A stretch of DNA of 8,360 nt, from the NCBI GenBank assembly GCA_023432985.1, contig JAEZEQ010000058.1, forward strand, positions 1 through 8,360. The letters are read 5' to 3'. Positions 1-5,099 of this stretch are shown piece after piece. The position numbers and the translations under genes were made by a program. This stretch comes from Bacteroidota bacterium (GTDB taxonomy: Bacteria > Bacteroidota > Bacteroidia > CAIKAF01). Positions within the stretch are counted from its first letter, which is position 1, and each line of letters begins with the position of its first letter. The notes under the pieces were generated by a model. It was given only the letters and a program-made list of their open reading frames with translations. It searched no databases and was not told the origin of the DNA.

Positions 1-2
1 CC

Positions 3-716
3 ATTCGCATATTTCATAAAATAGACAGCAATTCCTTTTCCATAGAATCCGTAAGCGATTTGCCCTACGAGATAGTGGAGAATCCCGAATTGGGTTATAC
101 GGAGATACGCCTTTCCGGATATGAAAAAATTGCAAGGTTTAGAATTAGAAAAACCAAGCCGAATCAGAATTTTTTCACCCTATATGGTGTGCAATTTGTA
201 AACAATGATCCCGGCTTCAGCTATCATTCCATAGGCGTGAATGGGGCGGCAGTTCCCAATTATCTCAAATGCAGTTTGTTTACCCCGCATTTAAAAGCCA
301 TTAAACCCGACTTGGTCATACTTGCGATTGGGGTTAACGATGCACATGGCAGCAGTTTCAATAAAGAACAATTTAAGCAGAATTACCGCAAATTATTGCA
401 AATGATTGAAGAGGCTTCGCCCGGTTGCGCGGTATTGTTTATCACCAATAACGATACCTATTTCAGAAAAAGATATATCAATTATAACGGTGGTACTGTT
501 CGTGAGGCTATGTTCGAACTCGGAAAAGAAAATGGAATGGCTGTTTACGATTTGTTCAGCATTATGGGAGGCTATGGCAGTATGGCCACCTGGCAGGCGA
601 ACGGATTGGCGGCCTCGGATCGTATACATTTTACCGGAGCCGGATATAAATTGGTCGGAGACCTTATGTTTGAATCGATTATAAGTCGCTATACTTCTTA
701 TCTAAAACAACAATAA
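3..716 (+). CDS. SGNH/GDSL-type esterase or O-acetyltransferase, 5'-truncated by window edge
   Basis: The reading frame is open from the first complete codon (position 3) to the stop at 714-716, so the gene starts upstream of the window. The TTG at 60 is only an internal Leu codon. Counting from that codon, three SGNH-hydrolase landmarks are visible: the block II glycine region SIGVNGA (57-63), block III GVND (91-94) with the oxyanion Asn93, and block V SDRIH (186-190) with the catalytic Asp187 and His190. The nucleophilic Ser of block I must lie in the missing N-terminal part. The sheet-like stretch before block II (about 10-50) may be the end of a module inserted between blocks I and II. 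The MBOAT gene starts 8 nt downstream, and SGNH plus MBOAT pairs commonly O-acetylate extracellular polysaccharide or peptidoglycan. Inferred role: a periplasmic acetyl transferase or esterase partner. The substrate is unknown. The SGNH fold is secure; the exact activity is not. Confidence 0.85.
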   Translation: MRIFHKIDSNSFSIESVSDLPYEIVENPELGYTEIRLSGYEKIARFRIRKTKPNQNFFTLYGVQFVNNDPGFSYHSIGVNGAAVPNYLKCSLFTPHLKAIKPDLVILAIGVNDAHGSSFNKEQFKQNYRKLLQMIEEASPGCAVLFITNNDTYFRKRYINYNGGTVREAMFELGKENGMAVYDLFSIMGGYGSMATWQANGLAASDRIHFTGAGYKLVGDLMFESIISRYTSYLKQQ

Positions 717-724
717 CAGATCAA

Positions 725-2509
725 ATGAATACGGATTTAATAAAAGGTTTATTAAGCGATTTTTTCCTTTACTCGCCGGAAACACCCTTCTTGTTTACCC
801 GACTGATGTTTTGGCTGTTTTTTCTGTTGGTTTTGGCTGTAGACCTTTTTATTTATAAAAACAAACCCCTGCGATCCGCTTTTATTTTTGGGGTATCGGT
901 GTTTTTCTATTATAAAACGAGCGGATTATTTTTCTTGTTGTTGCTGTTCAGCATTACTATGGATTATAATTTTTCGAAAATAATTCATCGCTCTACACAT
1001 AAAAACTTGAGATTGATTTTGGCGTCCATTTCGGTAATTGTCAATCTCTCTATACTAGGGTTTTTTAAATATGCTTATTTTTTCACTGAAAGTTATAATG
1101 CCTTATTCGACGGGCAATTAGAGGTGATTAATCATCTTGCGGTTTTTGGGAATAATATGCTGCAGCAAGAGTTTTGGGATATAGATAAGATCGTACTTCC
1201 GGTCGGTGTTTCTTTCTACACATTTCAGACCTTGTCTTATACCTTAGATGTGTATAAGGGTAAATTAGAACCGGCAAAAAGATTCATCGATTTTGGTTTT
1301 TATGTATCCTTTTTCCCGCAATTGGTTGCCGGTCCGATTGTGCGCGCTACAGAATTTTTGCCGCAACTTTATGCGCCTTATTCATTGAGTAAAAAAGCAT
1401 TCGGAATCAGTTTGTTTTGGATTTTGAACGGCTTGGTCAAAAAGCTGTTTATAGGCGATTATTTAGCCGTAAATTTTATAGATAGGGTCTTCGCAAATCC
1501 GAGCATGTATACCGGATTCGAGAGTTTTATGAGTATAATACTCTATTCGCTTCAGGTCTATACCGATTTTTCGGGTTATACCGATATAGCCATTGGAATA
1601 GCCGGATTAATGGGCTTTACCTTAACGCAGAATTTCAATTCGCCTTATAAAGCAAGAAATGTGGGTGATTTTTGGCGAAGATGGCATATATCTCTGTCTA
1701 CCTGGTTGAGAGATTATCTCTATATTCCGCTTGGAGGTAACCGTATTGCTACAAAAGGAACCTTTATTTGGTTGTGTATAATCGGATTTTTTGTGGGCGT
1801 TTTGTCTATACAGTATTTTCAGGAGTTTTTCCAGCTCGAGAGGTATAGATTTGCGGATATAGTCATGGTTAGCTGTGTGGTTATGATCGGCTTGTTTGCG
1901 CCTTTGGCCTTGTTGATTTATGCACTGGGTTCCAAGAATGCAAAAGAAACGGTGACAACAGAAATCAACAGTATGATTACCATGTTGGTAGGCGGCTTAT
2001 GGCATGGTCCCAGCTGGAATTTTGTGATTTGGGGCGGATTAAACGGATTGGGTTTGGTGGTATATAAACGCTGGAAGAAAATTACGCCTCTGAAAGGCAA
2101 TAGTCTTTTCGAGCGCGCATGGGGTATATTTGTTACCTTTTTATTTATATCGCTTACTCGTATTTTTTTCAGAAGTGCCGATGCCCAAAAGTCGCGGATT
2201 GGAGAGAAGGCAGAGGGGCTGATCAATACGCCCGAGATGAATACAGCCAAGGATATGCTGAATAAGATGTGGTATGAATTCGACCTGCATTTAGCACCTC
2301 AAATACTCGAAGCCTATTGGAAAGTGTTTTTTATATTCGCATTGGGCATGATTATTCACTGGTTGCCTGCAGATTTTAAGGAAGCTTACCGCAATCGTTT
2401 TGCCGCATTTCCACCGGCAGTTCAGGTTGTATTAAGCGTACTTGTAGTTTTTATAGTTTACCAAAGCGTGAGCGGGGAGTTACAGCCCTTTATTTATTTC
2501 CAGTTCTAG
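725..2509 (+). CDS. MBOAT family membrane O-acyltransferase (AlgI/DltB-like)
   Basis: This 594-residue polytopic membrane protein belongs to the membrane-bound O-acyltransferase family. Such proteins move an acyl group, usually acetyl, across the membrane for O-acylation of polysaccharide, teichoic acid or peptidoglycan. Family landmarks are FFPQLVAGPI (196-205), SLQVYTDFSGYTDIAIG (275-291), DFWRRWHISLSTWLRDYLY (315-333) with conserved His321, LGGNR (336-340), and GGLWHGPSW (423-431) with His427, the presumed catalytic histidine. The ATG at 725 follows the SGNH stop by 8 nt, with no clear Shine-Dalgarno sequence, so the two genes are probably one operon. The spacing from LGGNR to WHG is about 86 residues. 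In AlgI it is, from memory, nearer 20 to 25. The extra stretch contains two hydrophobic segments (about 346-362 and 377-401). Family assignment is firm. The acyl acceptor cannot be told from sequence. Confidence 0.95.
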   Translation: MNTDLIKGLLSDFFLYSPETPFLFTRLMFWLFFLLVLAVDLFIYKNKPLRSAFIFGVSVFFYYKTSGLFFLLLLFSITMDYNFSKIIHRSTHKNLRLILASISVIVNLSILGFFKYAYFFTESYNALFDGQLEVINHLAVFGNNMLQQEFWDIDKIVLPVGVSFYTFQTLSYTLDVYKGKLEPAKRFIDFGFYVSFFPQLVAGPIVRATEFLPQLYAPYSLSKKAFGISLFWILNGLVKKLFIGDYLAVNFIDRVFANPSMYTGFESFMSIILYSLQVYTDFSGYTDIAIGIAGLMGFTLTQNFNSPYKARNVGDFWRRWHISLSTWLRDYLYIPLGGNRIATKGTFIWLCIIGFFVGVLSIQYFQEFFQLERYRFADIVMVSCVVMIGLFAPLALLIYALGSKNAKETVTTEINSMITMLVGGLWHGPSWNFVIWGGLNGLGLVVYKRWKKITPLKGNSLFERAWGIFVTFLFISLTRIFFRSADAQKSRIGEKAEGLINTPEMNTAKDMLNKMWYEFDLHLAPQILEAYWKVFFIFALGMIIHWLPADFKEAYRNRFAAFPPAVQVVLSVLVVFIVYQSVSGELQPFIYFQF

Positions 2510-2579
2510 CTTATTTACAGAGAAATTGAAACCTTTTGCACTTTGTTTACGTATACTCATAACCAGGCATGGAAATAAG

Positions 2580-2611
2580 TTTGCAAAATTGGCATTGTTT
2601 TCTTATTTTCG
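2580..2611 (+). promoter_or_regulatory. possible Bacteroidota-type promoter for the small membrane protein
   Basis: TTTG at 2580-2583 and TATTTTCG at 2604-2611 are 20 bp apart. They resemble the Bacteroidota -33 (TTTG) and -7 (TAnnTTTG) elements, with one mismatch in the -7 box. The ATG of the small gene is 44 nt further on. In this AT-rich stretch a chance match is possible. Confidence 0.35.
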
Positions 2612-2655
2612 CTATCTTTTTTACTAATAATTCATTAAATATCGTTTAACAGGAA

Positions 2656-2886
2656 ATGCAAAAGAAAAAACAAATCTTGAAAGCAGTTGCTGCCCTTGGG
2701 TGGTTAATTATGGCGGGAGGTTTGGTGGCTTTGCTCACCGGCACTCGCGGGTCATTCCTGTTTTTTATAACAGGATCGATCTTTGTAAGTTTACGTTACC
2801 TTTTGGTAATGGTGAAAAAGCATACAAAAGTGAAACCTTTTGTAAAGAAGGCTTTAGCCGACAAAATGTATCAACGTCAGTATTAA
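2656..2886 (+). CDS. small two-helix membrane protein of unknown function
   Basis: I do not recognise this 76-residue protein. It has a basic N-terminus (MQKKK), a first hydrophobic helix at about 9-27, a short turn with an Arg (TGTRGS), a second hydrophobic helix at about 33-53, and a strongly basic tail rich in Lys. By the positive-inside rule both ends would be cytoplasmic, forming a helical hairpin in the inner membrane. It stands alone: 146 nt of non-coding DNA separate it from the MBOAT gene, and a possible promoter lies there. Its stop is only 19 nt before the first base of the tmRNA, so it either shares a transcript with ssrA or holds the ssrA promoter inside its coding end. AGGA at 2651-2654 is too close to the ATG to be a good ribosome binding site. 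The membrane-protein pattern makes it more likely real than chance, but a function cannot be given. Confidence 0.6.
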   Translation: MQKKKQILKAVAALGWLIMAGGLVALLTGTRGSFLFFITGSIFVSLRYLLVMVKKHTKVKPFVKKALADKMYQRQY

Positions 2887-2905
2887 TTAAGTAAAAATAC
2901 CAATC

Positions 2906-3273
2906 GGGGTCGACTGGATTTGACAGCATGTTAGGTTGGTAAGTAAGCACGTAAGGGACTGTTGGTTACCCTTTAAATCTCGACCTTCAAATCTCAAGTG
3001 GCAATAGCTACGACTACGCAATGGCTGCCTAATCAAACGATTAGAGCGCTTGCAGTCTCACAGGGTCCGGGCCTTTAGGATCTTGATTTGAGGCTTCGAC
3101 TAAATAAGGCTGGCTTCTGTTGTGTTGCGGTGCAGGAGTAAGAAAACAGCAACTAAGCTTGTAGTGAGGGCGCTCTTCCTCATACTGCCGGTCGAAAATT
3201 AAATGAAGAGATAAACGTGTAGAAAGCTTATTGGTCACGTGTTTGGACGAGGGTTCGAACCCCTCCGACTCCA
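2906..3273 (+). ncRNA. ssrA: transfer-messenger RNA (tmRNA)
   Basis: This is a one-piece tmRNA of 368 nt. It rescues stalled ribosomes by acting first as an alanyl-tRNA and then as a short message for a degradation tag. The 5' end GGGGTCG (2906-2912) pairs with CGACTCC (3266-3272) to form the 7-bp acceptor stem with one G-U pair, and the discriminator A is at 3273. The CCA end is not encoded (the genome reads CAG), so it must be added afterwards. The T arm is GAGGG (3249-3253), loop TTCGAAC, CCCTC (3261-3265). The 5' ...CTGGATTTGAC segment fits the reduced D-loop region. The tag frame runs from GGC at 3000 to TAA at 3030-3032. No clear TAnnTTTG promoter is seen just upstream, so transcription may come from further up. 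SmpB is not in the window. Confidence 0.96.
3000..3032 (+). other. tmRNA tag-peptide reading frame
   Basis: The tag reads GGC AAT AGC TAC GAC TAC GCA ATG GCT GCC TAA, which gives GNSYDYAMAA. Resumption at GGC is inferred from two things. The preceding CAAGT resembles the bases before the resume codon in other tmRNAs, and only this frame gives a tag ending in a hydrophobic -AA, the ClpXP-type degron end. The Gly start is usual in Bacteroidota; AMAA replaces the more common ALAA. Confidence 0.9.
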
Positions 3274-3284
3274 CAGAGAATGAT

Positions 3285-3314
3285 AAAACAGCCGAACGAT
3301 AGTTCGGCTGTTTT
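3285..3314 (+). terminator. intrinsic terminator after ssrA (stem-loop 1)
   Basis: AAAACAGCCGAAC (3285-3297) and GTTCGGCTGTTTT (3302-3314) form a perfect 13-bp stem with a GATA loop. The stem starts 12 nt after the last tmRNA base and ends in a short T run. The A and T tracts at both ends would also let it work on the other strand. Confidence 0.88.
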
Positions 3315-3362
3315 GCATTCATAGGCAACGCTGAGCTCGCTCAAGCGTTTGCATATGAATGC
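3315..3362 (+). repeat. imperfect long inverted repeat (stem-loop 2)
   Basis: GCATTCATA (3315-3323) pairs with TATGAATGC (3354-3362). The pairing continues inward as GCA/TGC, ACGCT/AGCGT and GAG/CTC around a CTCG loop, broken by one mismatch (3324/3353) and two single-base bulges. This is 20 bp in 48 nt. The outer stem can grow by four more pairs, using TTTT (3311-3314) from stem-loop 1 and AAAA (3363-3366) from stem-loop 3, so it competes with both neighbours. Confidence 0.75.
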
Positions 3363-3396
3363 AAAACCCTATAAAGCCATAGCTTTATAGGGTTTT
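3363..3396 (+). terminator. terminator-like stem-loop 3, entering the repeat array
   Basis: AAAACCCTATAAAG (3363-3376) and CTTTATAGGGTTTT (3383-3396) form a perfect 14-bp stem with the loop CCATAG. It ends in TTTTATCATTT and is flanked by A and T runs, so it could stop transcription from either side. It begins at the base after stem-loop 2. The loop and right arm are the first bases of the 93-bp repeat unit; the left arm is found only here. Confidence 0.7.
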
Positions 3397-3734
3397 ATCA
3401 TTTCGACCTTTGGCTAGTCGTGAGGGCTCAGGGCGTAGCCCTAACAAGGATGATTTCCATATTAAACCGCCATAGCTTTATAGGGTTTTATCATTTCGAC
3501 CTTTGGCTAGTCGTGAGGGCTCAGGGCGCAGCCCTAACAAGGATGATTTCCATATTAAACCACCATAGCTTTATAGGGTTTTATCATTTCGACCTTTGGT
3601 TAGTCGTGAGGGCTCAGGGCGCAGCCCTAACAAGAATGATTCCAATATTATACCGCCATAGCTTTATAGGGTTTTATCATTTCGACCTTTGGCAAGTCGT
3701 GAGGGCTCAGGGCGTAGCCCTAACAAGGATGATT
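3377..3734 (+). repeat. tandem array of a 93-bp unit, 3.85 copies
   Basis: Units begin with CCATAGCTTTATAGGG at 3377, 3470, 3563 and 3656, giving an exact period of 93 bp. The fourth unit ends at 3734 after 79 nt. Each unit contains the arm CTTTATAGGGTTTT, then a segment TTTCGACCTTTGG, then a G+C-rich inverted repeat. That repeat can fold as AGGGC-GTA-GCCCT (3430-3442 in unit 1) or as AGGGCT/AGCCCT (3423-3428 with 3437-3442). Units differ at only a few bases. The change GTA to GCA falls in the loop, and both alternative stems are unchanged in all four units. There is no unique spacer between units, so this is not a CRISPR array. The period is a multiple of three, which leaves one frame open, but the encoded 31-residue repeat does not look like a protein. 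The direction of any transcript is unknown. Confidence 0.93.
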
Positions 3735-4088
3735 ATAAGACCGATTAGATTGTTGGGGAATGGGCTGTTTGGGCTTTACTACAAAGAACAAATAATGAGA
3801 GAACCCAATTATTAATCAATGAAAATTGAGGTTCAATTGCTGACCGTTTTAATCAGTCTTCTGCTCGTTAATATAAATTAACTCAAAGCTTTGTGTTTGG
3901 GTTTTATAGAGCTTAGCTTGGCAATATATATTCAATTGTTTCTGTTTTTTGCCTTGAATAGGTGTTGTATATTCCTTCATATTAAAAGATTAGACAATTA
4001 AGATTAGATTGTTTTTTAATAATTTTCTGCCTTAAGCTTGTGTGCGCATCAACTTTAGAATGGGCATACGAACAAAGGCCGACCTATC

Positions 4089-4106
4089 TTATGATGAAAA
4101 TCATAA
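4089..4106. promoter_or_regulatory. palindrome upstream of nadA, possible operator
   Basis: TTATGAT (4089-4095) and ATCATAA (4100-4106) are perfect inverted repeats around GAAA. The site ends 8 bp before the TATAAT-like box and so would overlap the -33/-35 region, where a repressor could block RNA polymerase. NAD synthesis genes are often repressed when NAD is plentiful, but I cannot match this site to a named regulator. Confidence 0.35.
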
Positions 4107-4114
4107 AGCGTTTG

Positions 4115-4123
4115 TATAATTTG
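4115..4123 (+). promoter_or_regulatory. possible nadA promoter (-10/-7 box)
   Basis: TATAATTTG at 4115-4123 matches the general -10 hexamer TATAAT and comes within one base of spacing of the Bacteroidota box TAnnTTTG. It would start transcription roughly 25-30 nt before the nadA ATG. No good TTTG -33 element sits at the proper distance, so the call is tentative. Confidence 0.35.
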
Positions 4124-4156
4124 CCGTAATCTTGAGCTTCTTTTAAAGGATTACAC

Positions 4157-5089
4157 ATGGAAAAAGCTGAAATCATTTCGGAGATTAACCGGCTTAGGAA
4201 AGAGAAAAATGCGGTTATATTGGCACATTATTATCAAGAGCCCGATATTCAGGAGATTGCTGATTTTGTTGGAGACAGTTTAGAATTATCAAAAAAAGCG
4301 GCAGCAACGGATGCTAAAATTATTGTGTTTGCCGGGGTGCATTTTATGGCCGAAACGGCTAAGATTTTAAATCCCTCCAAAAAAGTTTTATTGCCCGATT
4401 TAAAAGCGGGTTGTTCCCTCGCAGATGGGTGTCCGCCCGACCAATTTGCGCTTTTCCTTAAAGACTATCCCGATCATAAAGTAATCACCTATATAAATTG
4501 CTCGGCTGAAGTGAAAACCATGAGTGATGTAATTTGCACTTCTTCCAATGCAAAAAAAATCATAGAATCTTTTCCGGCAGATCAGCCTTTGATATTTGCG
4601 CCGGACAAGAATTTAGGCAATTATCTAATACGCGAAAGCGGCCGTCCATTAGTCCTCTGGAACGGCTCTTGTATAGTTCATGAAGCTTTTTCGCTCGAAA
4701 AATTATCCGATTTATATGCAAAAAATCCGGGTGCAAAAATAGTTGCACATCCCGAATCGGAGGCGCATATATTGAAGTTTGCCCATTTCATAGGATCGAC
4801 CTCCGCCATGCTGAATTTCATTAAAAATGATCCGGGCGAAGTATTTATTGTAGCTACCGAAGCGGGTATTTTATATAAAATGTCTGAGGAAGCTCCGGGC
4901 AAAGTCCTTATTCCCGCTCCGGCAGAAGAAGACAATGCTTGTGCGTGCAGCGAATGTGCATTTATGAAAATGAATACACTTATGAAATTGTATGTTTGTT
5001 TACGCGATGAGCGTCCGGAAATAGAATTAGATGAACATATCATAGAAAAGGCGCTTCTGCCTATACAGCGTATGCTGGAATTATCCTAA
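4157..5089 (+). CDS. nadA: quinolinate synthase
   Basis: NadA condenses iminoaspartate, made by NadB, with dihydroxyacetone phosphate to give quinolinate, using a [4Fe-4S] cluster in the cytoplasm. At 310 residues it is of the short NadA type, close to the roughly 300-residue thermophile enzymes and shorter than E. coli NadA. Family landmarks are LAHYYQ (22-27), GDSLELS (39-45), FAGVHFMAETAK (58-69), AGCSLADGC (84-92), YINCSAEVK (112-120), TSSNA (128-132), WNGSC (168-172), HPE (198-200), GSTSAM (213-218) and CACSEC (262-267). Cluster ligands are expected to be Cys86, Cys172 and one Cys of the 262/264/267 group. AAAGGA at 4145-4150 is a fair ribosome binding site 6 nt before the ATG, which supports this start. 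nadB follows after 10 nt, so the two are one operon. Nothing is missing or broken. Confidence 0.97.
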   Translation: MEKAEIISEINRLRKEKNAVILAHYYQEPDIQEIADFVGDSLELSKKAAATDAKIIVFAGVHFMAETAKILNPSKKVLLPDLKAGCSLADGCPPDQFALFLKDYPDHKVITYINCSAEVKTMSDVICTSSNAKKIIESFPADQPLIFAPDKNLGNYLIRESGRPLVLWNGSCIVHEAFSLEKLSDLYAKNPGAKIVAHPESEAHILKFAHFIGSTSAMLNFIKNDPGEVFIVATEAGILYKMSEEAPGKVLIPAPAEEDNACACSECAFMKMNTLMKLYVCLRDERPEIELDEHIIEKALLPIQRMLELS

Positions 5090-5099
5090 TCTATTCAAT

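Larger units (their letters stand above)
3735..4156. other. AT-rich intergenic region without a recognisable gene
   Basis: I see no convincing coding sequence here on either strand. Weak structures are present. An inverted repeat GAACC-CAATT/AATTG-A-GGTTC lies at 3801-3834 with a 13-nt loop and no T run. TATTCAA/TTGAATA are at 3929-3935 and 3954-3960. The 12-mer GATTAGATTGTT occurs twice (3743-3754 and 4002-4013), with a near relative GATTAGACAATT just before the second copy. The right end holds the nadA control region. Confidence 0.6.

Noticed and set aside
60..62. TTG at 60 as the start of the SGNH protein
   Set aside because: The frame is open to the first base of the window, and the catalytic Ser block expected at the N-terminus is missing after this codon, so the protein begins upstream.
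3249..3273. ssrA 3' end as the attachment site of an integrated island
   Set aside because: tmRNA 3' ends are frequent integration sites, but no second copy of the T-arm and acceptor sequence and no integrase gene are found in the window.
3041..3328. 95-codon open frame on the - strand over the tmRNA
   Set aside because: It lies across the tmRNA and its terminator. The RNA gene explains the sequence, and such antisense frames over ssrA are common false calls.
3377..3734. CRISPR array
   Set aside because: The whole 93-bp period is repeated. There are no short repeats separated by unique spacers, and no cas gene is present.
3420..3815. Open frame of 131 codons with a 31-residue repeat over the tandem array, starting at GTG
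   Set aside because: It is open only because the 93-bp period is a multiple of three. Most differences between units change the amino acid, the start has no support, the frame runs into unrelated sequence after the array, and the DNA shows stem-loop rather than coding structure.
3995..4016. ACAAT/ATTGT stem followed by a T run, as a terminator
   Set aside because: The stem has only about five A/T-rich pairs and no gene ends shortly before it.
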